Source: Pseudomonas gregormendelii (GTDB lineage Bacteria; Pseudomonadota; Gammaproteobacteria; Pseudomonadales; Pseudomonadaceae). Taken from it: 41,556 bases of DNA. The stretch covers positions 1-41,556 of the forward strand of contig NZ_JADEVO010000046.1 of assembly GCF_017114825.1 (NCBI RefSeq), in the 5' to 3' direction. The translations under genes were made by a program, and so were the position numbers. Under the pieces are notes generated by a model, which saw only the letters and a program-made list of their open reading frames with translations, did no database searches and had not been told where the DNA came from. Shown here one piece after another: positions 24,881-33,100 of this stretch (the first letter of the stretch is position 1; the number at the start of each line of letters is the position of its first letter).

Positions 24881-25402
24881 CTACGCCGCTGCGTTTTTCT
24901 GACGCAGACGCACACCCCCCGCACGCGTCTCGATCTGCTCTTTAAGGTCATGTCGCAGCCCCAGCAGAAACGCCAACTCCGCCACCACAAACAACGGACC
25001 GACAATCAACCCCGTCACATCATCGACAAAGGCCGGTTTACGTCCTTCATAGTGATGCCCCACGAACTGGATCGCCCAACCCACCACAAACATGCCGATG
25101 CCGCTGGCCAGCCATACCGGGGTGCTTTGCTGGGCTAACACATGACCGGCCCAGACGCACAAACCCAGGAGTATCGTCATCAGTAGCCCGAGACGCAGTT
25201 CCAGGCGCAGGTAGAACCAAGCCGACGCCAGCGACACCAGCACCGCCGGCGAAAGCCAGCCTCCAGCCCATTGCGGGCGGGACAGCAACACCGCTACCGC
25301 GACCACAATCAGCGGAATTCCGATGAAATGACTGGCGATGTTTCTCGGGTCGCGGTGATAAGCGGCATATTGACTGAGGTGGTCAACCAGGCTTTTTTTC
25401 AT
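24881..25402 (-). CDS. Mpo1/DUF962-family membrane protein
   Basis: Start at 25402 has a near-ideal AGGAGGAATAACAATG site. The 173-aa protein has the DUF962 signature: YAAYHRDPRNIASHFIGIP near the N-terminus, then QFVGHHYEGRKPAFVDD. Four hydrophobic helices follow the family layout. Yeast Mpo1 is an Fe2+-dependent dioxygenase of 2-hydroxy fatty acids, and the conserved His residues (HRD, HFIG, GHH) match its metal site. In bacteria the substrate is not established. Confidence 0.8.
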   Translation of the reverse strand: MKKSLVDHLSQYAAYHRDPRNIASHFIGIPLIVVAVAVLLSRPQWAGGWLSPAVLVSLASAWFYLRLELRLGLLMTILLGLCVWAGHVLAQQSTPVWLASGIGMFVVGWAIQFVGHHYEGRKPAFVDDVTGLIVGPLFVVAELAFLLGLRHDLKEQIETRAGGVRLRQKNAAA

Positions 25403-25486
25403 TGTTATTCCTCCTGTAGGGTGAGTGATCATCCACCGGTTGGATGTTTTGCTCTGTCAGCCAGGCGACAATCTCGAGGAGTTTTC

Positions 25487-26176
25487 ATGGACATGCAGGT
25501 CTGGCGTGCGCGCTTGATGAACGGCCAGTGGTTCAGTCATCTGCCCGCTCCTCTACAGGATAGTCTGCTGGCAGCGGCCCGGCTGCGACGCTTGTCTGCG
25601 GGGCAGCGATTGTTCAAACGTGGTGACCCGCCATGCGGGCTGTACGCGGTGCTCGAAGGTGCTGTGCGCATCGGCGCGGTTAACGAGCAGGGCAAGGAAG
25701 CGCTGTTGAGTCTGGTAGAGCAGCCGCACTGGTTCGGTGAAATCTGCCTGTTCGATGGTCAGGCGCGCACCCATGACGCTTTTGGCCTGGGCCAGTGCAC
25801 CCTGCTGCATATCCCCCAGACGGCGCTGTTGGCGATGCTCGATGAGCAGCCTCTGTATTGGCGGCAACTGGCATTGCTGATGAGCCAGAAACTGCGCCTG
25901 ACCTTTATCAATCTCGAACAGCTGAGCCTGCTGCCAGCCCCGGCACGCCTGGCGCACCGCTTGCTGATGATCGCCGACAGCTATGGCGAAATCGATCCGC
26001 CACGTCGTGTGCTGCACCTGCCACAGGAGCAATTGGCGTCGATGCTGTCACTCTCGCGCCAGACGACCAACCAGTTGCTCAAGGAGCTGGAAGGACAGGG
26101 TGTCGTCAGCTTGAGGTACGGCGAGATAGAAATTACCGATGCCGAGCGGCTGCGGGCATTGGCGGTCATCTTTTAG
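25487..26176 (+). CDS. Crp/Fnr-family transcription regulator
   Basis: The ATG at 25487 (MDMQVWRARL) has CGAGGAG just before it. The 229-aa product has a cyclic-nucleotide-type beta barrel at about 20-130 (LFKRGDPPCGLYAVLEGAVR, GEICLFDG) and a winged helix at about 150-220 (LPQEQLASMLSLSRQTTNQL). No Fnr-type cysteine cluster is present, so an iron-sulfur sensor is unlikely. It is divergent from the Mpo1-like gene. Its ligand is unknown. Confidence 0.88.
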   Translation: MDMQVWRARLMNGQWFSHLPAPLQDSLLAAARLRRLSAGQRLFKRGDPPCGLYAVLEGAVRIGAVNEQGKEALLSLVEQPHWFGEICLFDGQARTHDAFGLGQCTLLHIPQTALLAMLDEQPLYWRQLALLMSQKLRLTFINLEQLSLLPAPARLAHRLLMIADSYGEIDPPRRVLHLPQEQLASMLSLSRQTTNQLLKELEGQGVVSLRYGEIEITDAERLRALAVIF

Positions 26177-26230
26177 TGGGTTTTGTCCCCGAACGCGCAT
26201 AGCCTGTAGCGACGACAAATGAGGTGTGCC

Positions 26231-26596
26231 ATGCGTGTGTTGTTAGTAGAAGACGAGCCGGAGACCGCCAAACTCCTGGCCAACGGCCTGGGTGAAGCGG
26301 GCTATACGGTCGATGTAGCGCTGAACGGGATGGATGGCCGACGTTTCATCGAGTCCGGCGCGTACGAGATGATCATCCTCGACGTCATGCTGCCGGGCCT
26401 CAACGGCTGGCAGCTGCAGCAACAGATCCGCAAACTCGGCGACACGCCGGTGTTATTCCTCACCACCAGGGACGGCATCGAAGACCGCCTGCGAGGGCTG
26501 GAACTGCACGAAGAAGACTACTTGCTCAAGCCTTTCAAGGTGAGTGACCTGGTGGCGCGGGTGCGCAAATTGTTGCGCCGGGATCGTGGGCGTTAA
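26231..26596 (+). CDS. Receiver-only response regulator (OmpR-type REC without output domain)
   Basis: MRVLLVEDEPETAKLLANGL starts a complete receiver domain of 121 aa. The acceptor Asp is in IILDVMLPG, the conserved Thr in LFLTTRD and the Lys in YLLKPF. It is most like CopR/CzcR receivers, but the C-terminal winged helix is absent: after ARVRKLLRRDRGR a stop codon occurs. The ELHEEDYLLKPF stretch differs from the usual ELGADDYLVKPF. It could be a phosphate relay or the remnant of a longer regulator. The ribosome site is GAGGTG. Confidence 0.85.
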   Translation: MRVLLVEDEPETAKLLANGLGEAGYTVDVALNGMDGRRFIESGAYEMIILDVMLPGLNGWQLQQQIRKLGDTPVLFLTTRDGIEDRLRGLELHEEDYLLKPFKVSDLVARVRKLLRRDRGR

Positions 26597-26598
26597 CA

Positions 26599-27603
26599 TC
26601 ACCGCAATCCATCGCGAAACTGCCCCGGTGTCATCCCGGTCCAGCGCTTGAAGGCGCGGCTGAAGCTGCTGGTGTCGGCAAACCCCAGCAGGTAGCTGAT
26701 CTCGCTCAATGAGCATTGCGGGTCCCGCAGGTGCAACAACGCCAGGTTCTCGCGGCTTTCGTTGAGCAACGTGTCAAACCGGCAACCTTCATCTGCCAGG
26801 TGCCGCTGCAGGCTGCGCAAACTCAAGTGCAGCGTGTGGGCGATGTGTTCTGCGCTGGGCTCGCCTTCGGGCAGTTGTTCTTCTATGGCGTCGCGGACCT
26901 TGCGTTCCCAGGTCAGCGGCTTGAGTTGCGCCAGGGTGCGCTTGAGCACGGTTTCGTTGTGCTCGGCCAGCTCCGGGTTGGCGTCGTCCAGATGACTTTC
27001 AAAGTCCACCAGGGAAAACTCCAGGCGGTCCTCGTCGGCGGCGAAGTGCACCGGTGAGCGGAAAACCTTGTGCCATTGGTGCGCATCAGCCGGTTCCGGA
27101 CGCCGCAGGTACACCGCCATCGGCGCGTATTCGCGGCCCAGCCGGTTACGGCAGGTACGCACATAAATCGCAGTGAAGGCATCAATGGCTTCATAGGCCG
27201 GCGCCGGGCTGCCCGGCGGGACTTTCAGGCGGAAGCGATAACGATCCTCGCAACGGGTCAATTCGAGTTCAAGGGCATCGCTGACCACTTGGTGATAGCG
27301 CACGATGCGTTCGAAGACTTCGCGCAAGCTACCGCTGGCCACCAGCGCGTACCCGAGTGCGTGAAAGGTGGTCGGGCTGACAAAGCGTGAAACCCGCAGG
27401 CCGATCGCCGGGTCCCCACTGACCTGCACGGCAAGTTCCCACAGCCGCGTGGTGCCGGACAACGGATAACGGGCGTTAGGGTCGTCCATCCACAGCGGGT
27501 CGAGCCCCGCCTGGTGACACAGGGCGGTGCTGTCGAGGCCCAATGCGTCCAGTTGCTTGCGCAGGGCACGGGTCCAACTGGCGAGGGAGGTCGGTTCAGT
27601 CAT
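26599..27603 (-). CDS. AraC-family transcription regulator
   Basis: This 334-aa protein has a helical arabinose-binding-type N-terminal domain (FVSPTTFHALGYAL, YHQVVSDALELEL) and a C-terminal AraC double HTH (about 235-334: HTLHLSLRSLQRHLADEGC, ISYLLGFADTSSFSRAFKRW). It is divergent from the desaturase gene 100 bp away and is a likely regulator of it. The inducer is probably a fatty acid or similar small molecule, by inference. Its stop lies only 2 bp from the receiver-only gene's stop. Confidence 0.88.
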   Translation of the reverse strand: MTEPTSLASWTRALRKQLDALGLDSTALCHQAGLDPLWMDDPNARYPLSGTTRLWELAVQVSGDPAIGLRVSRFVSPTTFHALGYALVASGSLREVFERIVRYHQVVSDALELELTRCEDRYRFRLKVPPGSPAPAYEAIDAFTAIYVRTCRNRLGREYAPMAVYLRRPEPADAHQWHKVFRSPVHFAADEDRLEFSLVDFESHLDDANPELAEHNETVLKRTLAQLKPLTWERKVRDAIEEQLPEGEPSAEHIAHTLHLSLRSLQRHLADEGCRFDTLLNESRENLALLHLRDPQCSLSEISYLLGFADTSSFSRAFKRWTGMTPGQFRDGLR

Positions 27604-27703
27604 GCTGATTGGCGCTTCCGGTCAACAGGTTGGCGTTCACGGCTACTGCCTTGCGAGGGTTCGCAAGGCAGGATGCGAACATCAATAACCAGAGGATGGA
27701 AGC

Positions 27704-28777
27704 ATGGACCGTACTTCTGCAAGTCCCCAACGACTGAATGCATCCCAACGATCAGCGCATATTCGCGAAGTGGTGTTGGCCAAGGGCGTTGAATTGCGTC
27801 AGCGCTACCCCCTTCTCAATCATCAAGACGCCTTGGGCGCGGGGATTCTGGCCTTTGCGCTGGCCGGGATGATCGGTTCTGCAGCGCTGTACATCAACGG
27901 TCATATGGCCTGGTGGGTGTGCCTGCTGCTCAACGCATTTTTCGCTTCACTGACCCACGAACTGGAACACGATCTGATCCACAGCATGTATTTTCGCAAG
28001 AAGCGCATCCCGCACAACCTGATGATGGCTCTGGTGTGGCTGGCGCGGCCGAGCACGATCAACCCATGGATCCGTCGCCACCTGCACCTCAATCACCACA
28101 AGGTGTCCGGCACGGAAACCGATATGGAAGAGCGTGCCATCACCAACGGCGAGCCTTGGGGTTTCGCGCGATTCCTGATGATCGGCGACAACATCATGTC
28201 GGCGTTCATTCGCATGCTGCGGGCCAAAACCTGGGCGCATAAATTCAGCATCATCAAGCGCACGCTGAAAGTGTATGCGCCGCTGGCGTTGGTGCACTGG
28301 GGCGCCTGGTACGTGTTTCTCGGGTTTCATGCAGCCAATGGCGTCGCACATCTGATAGGCGCACCCATTGAATGGTCGGCCACCACGTTGTCAGTAATGC
28401 AGGTGATCGATATCGCCGTCGTGGTGATCATCGGCCCGAATGTGCTGCGTACTTTTTGCCTGCACTTCGTCAGCTCGAACATGCACTACTACGGCGATGT
28501 GGAGCCGGGCAATGTGATGCAGCAGACACAGGTACTGAATCCCTGGTGGATGTGGCCGATGCAGGCGTTCTGCTTCAACTTCGGCAGCAGTCACGGGGTT
28601 CATCATTTTGTGGTGAAGGAGCCTTTCTACATTCGCCAGATGACGGTGCCGGTGGCGCATAAGGTCATGCGCGAGATGGGGGTGCGTTTTAACGATTTCG
28701 GCACGTTCAGGCGGGCGAACCGATTTGTGCGTGAGGAGCAGGTGGCAGGCGCGAGGACACGTGCTGCTCAAGTCTGA
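27704..28777 (+). CDS. Membrane fatty acid desaturase-like protein
   Basis: This 357-aa protein has histidine boxes HELEHDLIHS, HLHLNHH and HGVHHF, in the membrane di-iron desaturase/hydroxylase layout. Hydrophobic helices lie at about 45-85 and 190-250. It differs from the desA product and is a second, distinct desaturase or alkane-hydroxylase-like enzyme. The ribosome site (AGAGGATGG) is good. The AraC gene is divergent, so the pair may form an inducible lipid-modifying unit. The substrate is not visible from sequence. Confidence 0.8.
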   Translation: MDRTSASPQRLNASQRSAHIREVVLAKGVELRQRYPLLNHQDALGAGILAFALAGMIGSAALYINGHMAWWVCLLLNAFFASLTHELEHDLIHSMYFRKKRIPHNLMMALVWLARPSTINPWIRRHLHLNHHKVSGTETDMEERAITNGEPWGFARFLMIGDNIMSAFIRMLRAKTWAHKFSIIKRTLKVYAPLALVHWGAWYVFLGFHAANGVAHLIGAPIEWSATTLSVMQVIDIAVVVIIGPNVLRTFCLHFVSSNMHYYGDVEPGNVMQQTQVLNPWWMWPMQAFCFNFGSSHGVHHFVVKEPFYIRQMTVPVAHKVMREMGVRFNDFGTFRRANRFVREEQVAGARTRAAQV

Positions 28778-28778
28778 T

Positions 28779-29762
28779 TTATGCCTGTGGCGAGGGGGCA
28801 CGCTCACATCTTTTTGACAGCGTGCCCGCGCGCAAGGGGGCTTGAACTGCAACGCTAAGCTGATGCTTATCCACCGCCACCAATGCCGCAATCATCGCCC
28901 GTGCCGCAGTCGATAACCGGTACCCCGTTCGACTCACTACCGCACATCGCGCATTCAGTGTTTCGATGTTCTGCGGCAAATTTCTCCAGTGCAACGGCAC
29001 CAGGGAGCCCTTGGCAATGTCTTCGGCAAATGCCTCCTGGGTTCCCACGCCAATTGCATTCGACTGCAGCACGATTTTCACCAGCGCTGGAAAATGCTCG
29101 GTTTCGATACTGGGCGAAAAATCCATGCGCCCGCTCAGGTTGGCCAGCAACTTTCGAATGCCTGGGGCAATCCGCGTGGTCGCCAATGGATAGTCGAACA
29201 TGTCATTGGTCGACAGGCTTTCCTTGGCCAGCAACGGATGTTCCTGCCTGCAGCAAAATACGCCGCGCCTGGGCGTCAGCGCGTGCGTCTGGAAGTTGGG
29301 GTCGGCTTCGAAGTGACGGATGTCGGCGATGAAGAATTCGATCTCTTCGCGGCCCAATGCGCGGCTGAGTTTTTCCCAGTTATCCACCTGGAAACAGGTA
29401 CGAACTTTCGGGTGGGCGTTGATGAATTGCGCCACCGCGTCCGGCACCAGTCCCACCGCTGCCGCAGGCGCGCAACCGAAGTGCAGTTCGCCGGCGTCGA
29501 GCTTGTTCATCTGCGTCACTTGGGCGCTCAGCATTGCAGCCCCCTGCACCAAGGTCAGTGCATGTTGCAGCACTACCTGACCCTCGGGCGTCGGGCGCAA
29601 GTCCTTGTTACCGCGGTCAACCAGCACGCACCCGAACTCCTGTTCAAGTCCCTGGATACTGCGGCTGAACGCCGGTTGCGTGATTCCCATGGCGTCGGCT
29701 GCGCGGACGAAACTGCGATGATCATTGAGGGCGATGAAGTAACGCAACTGGCGAAGATCCAT
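28779..29762 (-). CDS. LysR-family transcription regulator
   Basis: This 327-aa LysR protein has the N-terminal HTH MDLRQLRYFIALNDHRSFVR, AADAMGITQPAFSRSIQGLE, and a substrate-binding domain from about residue 90. The C-terminal tail (VQAPLRAGTLSKRCERAPS) is less conserved. It ends one base from the desaturase stop, so the two genes are convergent and read across each other's ends. Its target is not obvious: no divergent gene lies close, and the 460-bp upstream gap leads to tonB. Confidence 0.88.
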   Translation of the reverse strand: MDLRQLRYFIALNDHRSFVRAADAMGITQPAFSRSIQGLEQEFGCVLVDRGNKDLRPTPEGQVVLQHALTLVQGAAMLSAQVTQMNKLDAGELHFGCAPAAAVGLVPDAVAQFINAHPKVRTCFQVDNWEKLSRALGREEIEFFIADIRHFEADPNFQTHALTPRRGVFCCRQEHPLLAKESLSTNDMFDYPLATTRIAPGIRKLLANLSGRMDFSPSIETEHFPALVKIVLQSNAIGVGTQEAFAEDIAKGSLVPLHWRNLPQNIETLNARCAVVSRTGYRLSTAARAMIAALVAVDKHQLSVAVQAPLRAGTLSKRCERAPSPQA

Positions 29763-30223
29763 ATGCTTTTTCGGCGTCCTGAAAATAGCTCGACGGCATT
29801 CGCGACGAGGCGGGATGACAGAGGTTTTAAATGCAAGCCATTATTCCGTCAATAAAGGATTCCATTGTTAGTTAGACCTAAATTGAATATGGATAGAGCG
29901 CGTATTACTGCTCACATCTGTAGCAGTCAGACGAGGGTCTTCCCGCTGTTCATCGCGTCTGAACATCCCTTCCACCATGCCTCTGGGGAATATTTTCCAT
30001 GCCTTGAAGGCATGTTGCCCGGGAGCGTCTTCCATAGCCCTTGAAACACGAGGGCTGCGGACTCTTGGTTATTCTCTATATTCGATATTGATCTATCTAT
30101 AACGATAAAGATTACTTTAAGAGATAAGCGTCTAGCTCAATGATCTGTCCGTCGATACGTCGTACGGGGGATGTCAGGTCCGGCCTATCGGGTTATTCGC
30201 AAAGAGACCGCAGGAGTAAAGCA
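29763..30223. promoter_or_regulatory. Long LysR-tonB divergent gap with hairpins and weak Fur-like matches
   Basis: No gene is seen in this 461-bp stretch. A near-perfect hairpin CATGCCTT-G-AAGGCATG lies at 29998-30014. A second, AGCCCT-(9 bp)-AGGGCT, lies at 30036-30056. The next 70 bases are AT-rich and hold two partial Fur-box-like blocks, GATATTGAT (30084) and GATAAAGAT (30104). Iron control of tonB is expected, but the matches are poor. Confidence 0.35.
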
Positions 30224-31036
30224 ATGGGTAATGTCCAGACCGCCGCCAGTGCACAAGAGGTGCTGTGGCGCCAGGGGCCAGGTGGCGAGTTGGTCGACCT
30301 CGGCCGGGTACATCGCGTGCCTTTGGGGCAGCAGCGTTTGCAGCGCGCCCCAAGGGGCATCCTCAGCCGCCGGGAAACGATTTTGCTGGGTGTGCTGGCG
30401 CTGCTCGTGCACGGTGCCGTGATCTATTGGGTCAACCAGCAGCCGACCGCCGTGTTGCCGGTAGTGCCGCCGGAAATTCCACCGATGACCATCGAGTTTT
30501 CGCAACCGGCACCGCCCGTGGTTGAGCCGCCACCACCGCCGCCACCTGTTCAAGAGGTGGTCGAGCCACCACCGCCGGTTGAAGACGAACTGGCAGTGAA
30601 ACCGCCGCCACCGAAACCGATTCCCAAGCCGAAACCGGTCGCCAAACCGATTCCGAAACCGGTGCCCAAAGCGGTTCCACAACCGCCATCACCGCCACAA
30701 CCGGCCGCGCCTGTCGCGGCACCAGCACCACCCGCTCCACCTGCGCCAGCGCCCGTGACGGCGGCCTCGGCCAACGCCGGGTACCTGAAAAACGCGGCGC
30801 CGCAGTACCCGTCGCTGGCCCAGCGTCGCGGTTGGGAAGGGACGGTGTTGTTACGGGTCCATGTGCTCGCCAGCGGCAAGCCGGGTGAGGTCCAGATTCA
30901 GAAAAGCAGCGGTCGCGAGGCCCTCGATGAAGCGGCCCTGAGCGCCGTGAAACGCTGGAGTTTCGTGCCGGCCAAGCAGGGTGATGTCGCCCAGGATGGC
31001 TGGGTCAGCGTGCCCATCGATTTCAAGATTCATTAA
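30224..31036 (+). CDS. tonB: Energy transducer TonB
   Basis: The ATG at 30224 has AGGAG 8 bases upstream. The 270-aa protein has a single membrane helix (ILLGVLALLVHGAVIYWV, about 50-68) and a long Pro/Lys-rich periplasmic linker (about 80-190). The C-terminal TonB domain reads YPSLAQRRGWEGTVLLRVHV ... SGREALDEAALSAVKRWSF. It transmits the proton-motive force to outer-membrane receptors for siderophores and others. An 80-residue cytosolic N-terminal extension with no known motif precedes the helix. exbB and exbD follow in an operon. Confidence 0.93.
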   Translation: MGNVQTAASAQEVLWRQGPGGELVDLGRVHRVPLGQQRLQRAPRGILSRRETILLGVLALLVHGAVIYWVNQQPTAVLPVVPPEIPPMTIEFSQPAPPVVEPPPPPPPVQEVVEPPPPVEDELAVKPPPPKPIPKPKPVAKPIPKPVPKAVPQPPSPPQPAAPVAAPAPPAPPAPAPVTAASANAGYLKNAAPQYPSLAQRRGWEGTVLLRVHVLASGKPGEVQIQKSSGREALDEAALSAVKRWSFVPAKQGDVAQDGWVSVPIDFKIH

Positions 31037-31080
31037 ACAGAAACCTATTTCACGCGAAACGTTTACACGAGGAATTCATC

Positions 31081-31806
31081 ATGACGTTATTGGCATCTCC
31101 ACTTGAGTCCATCGAAAGCGCGGTGATCTGGCTGCTGGTGGTTTTTTCCGTGGCCACCTGGGGTCTGGCCTTGCTCAAGGGCGTGCAGTTCGGCCGCCTG
31201 AAAGCTCAGGATCGCAAGTTTCACAAGCAGTTCTGGGCAGCGTCGAGTCTTGATTCAGCGGCGGAGTTGGCCGAGACCCAGCCAGGTGCTGCGGCGCGCG
31301 TAGCCCAGGCTGGCTACGCGGCGATCCAGGTCGGTGAAGCGCCACACGCGGCGGATCTGAGCCAGGCGATCAACCATCAGGATCGCCTCGAGCGGGCCCT
31401 CCGTCAGCAGATCGTGCGTGAGCGCCGCTCGCTGGAAACCGGGCTGGCAGTGGTGGCAAGTATTGGCAGTACGTCGCCGTTCATTGGTTTGTTCGGCACG
31501 GTGTGGGGGATCATGGAAGCGTTGAAAGGCATCAGCGCGGCAGGCTCGGCCAGCCTCGAAACCGTGGCTGGGCCGATTGGCGCGGCACTGGTTGCGACCG
31601 GTGTGGGGATCGCCGTCGCGGTGCCGGCAGTACTGGTTTACAACTACTTTTTGCGGCGCCTGAAACTGACGGCGGCGGACCTGGACGACTTCGCCCATGA
31701 CTTCTACAGCCTGGCGCAGAAGAGTTCGTTCCGTGTGCTGGTCCACCCGACGGCGCACAAGGCTGCTGCGCCGGGCAACGCGCAAAAAGTGAAGGAGGCG
31801 TCCTGA
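31081..31806 (+). CDS. exbB: TonB-system proton channel ExbB
   Basis: The 241-aa inner-membrane protein belongs to the MotA/TolQ/ExbB family. It has three helices (about 15-35, 120-150 and 170-195) and the conserved signatures ERALRQQI, SIGSTSPFIGLFGTVWGIM and GPIGAALVATGVGIAVAVPAV. With ExbD it forms the proton channel that powers TonB. It lies 44 bp after tonB, 1 bp before exbD. Confidence 0.95.
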   Translation: MTLLASPLESIESAVIWLLVVFSVATWGLALLKGVQFGRLKAQDRKFHKQFWAASSLDSAAELAETQPGAAARVAQAGYAAIQVGEAPHAADLSQAINHQDRLERALRQQIVRERRSLETGLAVVASIGSTSPFIGLFGTVWGIMEALKGISAAGSASLETVAGPIGAALVATGVGIAVAVPAVLVYNYFLRRLKLTAADLDDFAHDFYSLAQKSSFRVLVHPTAHKAAAPGNAQKVKEAS

Positions 31807-31807
31807 T

Positions 31808-32209
31808 ATGGCCTTCTCTACGCAAGACAGCGATGAGGTGCTGAGCGAGATCAACGTCACGCCGCTGGTAGACGTCATGCTGGTGTTGCTGGTGGTGTTT
31901 ATTGTCACCGCCCCGCTGCTCACCAACGCCATTCCGATCAACCTGCCCAAGACCGAAGCCGTGGCGCCGGTAGAGCAGAAGGACCCGCTGGTGGTGAGCA
32001 TCGATGGCGCCGGCAAGCTGTTTATCAATAAGGATGAAATCCAGCCTGATTTGCTGGAGTTCAACCTAAAGTCGGCCAAGGCCAAGGATCCTGAAGTGCG
32101 TGTGCAATTGCAGGCGGATGACGGGGTGAATTACGGCGAAGTGGCGCGGGCGATGGCATCGATTGAACGGGCAGGTATTACCAAGCTGTCGGTGATCACC
32201 GCTCGCTAA
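31808..32209 (+). CDS. exbD: TonB-system protein ExbD
   Basis: The 133-aa protein begins with a short cytosolic tail and one helix (PLVDVMLVLLVVFIVTAPLL). The essential Asp in PLVDVML carries protons. A periplasmic domain with DGVNYGEVARAMASIERAGI follows. It completes the TonB-ExbB-ExbD operon, and a terminator follows 17 bp after the stop. Confidence 0.95.
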   Translation: MAFSTQDSDEVLSEINVTPLVDVMLVLLVVFIVTAPLLTNAIPINLPKTEAVAPVEQKDPLVVSIDGAGKLFINKDEIQPDLLEFNLKSAKAKDPEVRVQLQADDGVNYGEVARAMASIERAGITKLSVITAR

Positions 32210-32225
32210 CAGTTTCAAGTTTTCC

Positions 32226-32262
32226 GGGGCCGTCTCCTTGGCAGGGTGCGGCCCCTTTTTTT
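32226..32262 (+). terminator. Rho-independent terminator after exbD
   Basis: GGGGCCG pairs with CGGCCCC and is followed by seven T. Confidence 0.85.
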
Positions 32263-32278
32263 GCCTGAAAAAACACCT

Positions 32279-32358
32279 CGTAGGAGCTGCCGCAGGCTGC
32301 GATCTTTTGATCTTGCTTTTAAAAGATCAAAAGATCGCAGCCTGCGGCAGCTCCTACG
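32279..32358. repeat. Perfect inverted REP pair (36-bp arms)
   Basis: The arm at 32279-32314 (CGTAGGAGCTGCCGCAGGCT and on to GATCTT) and its exact complement at 32323-32358 are separated by only 8 bases, so one strand can fold into a very long stem. The family sequence is the same as at 15801 but without mismatches. Confidence 0.9.
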
Positions 32359-32464
32359 GGGTTATTCGATAGTGATCTTAATAAATAGCTTCTTATTCCT
32401 TAACGGATATAACTCCACTCCCTATACTCGCTCAGGAACAGACACGCAGCAGGAGAGTTCCCCC

Positions 32465-33046
32465 ATGCGCAACGAATCAATTCGCTACCTGATTGTGCCG
32501 GGCTGGCAAGGATCGCCAGATGATCATTGGCAGAGCCACTGGCAGAACAGTTTGCCGAACAGCGCACGGGTGGAGCAGGCCGACTGGCTGACGCCCCGCC
32601 GTGAAGATTGGGTCGCGGCGCTGGCCGAGGCGATTGCTGCGGACAGTACGCCGGTGATCCTGATTGCTCACAGCCTGGGCTGCATCACGGTCGCCCACTG
32701 GGCGGCTGCCGCGCCCGTGCAGTTTTTGCGACAGGTGCGCGGCGCGTTGCTCGTCGCTCCGGCAGACGTGGAGCGCCCGGCCTGCGTGCCCGCCTTGCGC
32801 AACTTCGCACCGATTCCGACCGACCTGCTGCCGTTTCCGAGTCAGGTCGTCAGCTCCGACAATGATAGTGCCGTCAGTGCCCCGCGAGCGCTGGAACTGG
32901 CGCGCACCTGGGGCGCCGAGGCGGGGATCCTGGCGGGGGCAGGGCACATCAATGTGAAGTCCGGCCACCAGCGCTGGGAGCAGGGTTTTGCCTACCTGTA
33001 TCGCCTGCAAAACCGTATGGAACATCACGCCCTGCGTCGCGCCTGA
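32465..33046 (+). CDS. Small alpha/beta hydrolase (RBBP9/YdeN type)
   Basis: Start at 32465 (MRNESIRYLIVPGWQGSP) has CAGGAGAG upstream. The 193-aa product shows the DUF1234/RBBP9 pattern: VPGWQGSPDDHWQSHW, nucleophile serine in LIAHSLGC (GxSxG replaced by AHSLG), Asp in the SSDND region and the final His in AGAGHINVKSG. It is a serine hydrolase with unknown substrate. It lies between the REP and the SfnR-like gene and could be in one transcription unit with it (54-bp gap). Confidence 0.85.
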   Translation: MRNESIRYLIVPGWQGSPDDHWQSHWQNSLPNSARVEQADWLTPRREDWVAALAEAIAADSTPVILIAHSLGCITVAHWAAAAPVQFLRQVRGALLVAPADVERPACVPALRNFAPIPTDLLPFPSQVVSSDNDSAVSAPRALELARTWGAEAGILAGAGHINVKSGHQRWEQGFAYLYRLQNRMEHHALRRA

Positions 33047-33100
33047 TTTTTCCTTTTTTAAACGCCCCCGCCCTCCGGCGGTTTTGGGCGGGAGCCTGCC

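Noticed and set aside
30084..30122. Fur box for tonB
   Set aside because: Both blocks match only about half of the 19-bp consensus; noted in the gap entry but not called as a site.
33067..33092. Terminator between hydrolase and SfnR-like gene
   Set aside because: A GC-rich inverted repeat (CCCGCCC/GGGCGGG) exists but no T-run follows on either strand.
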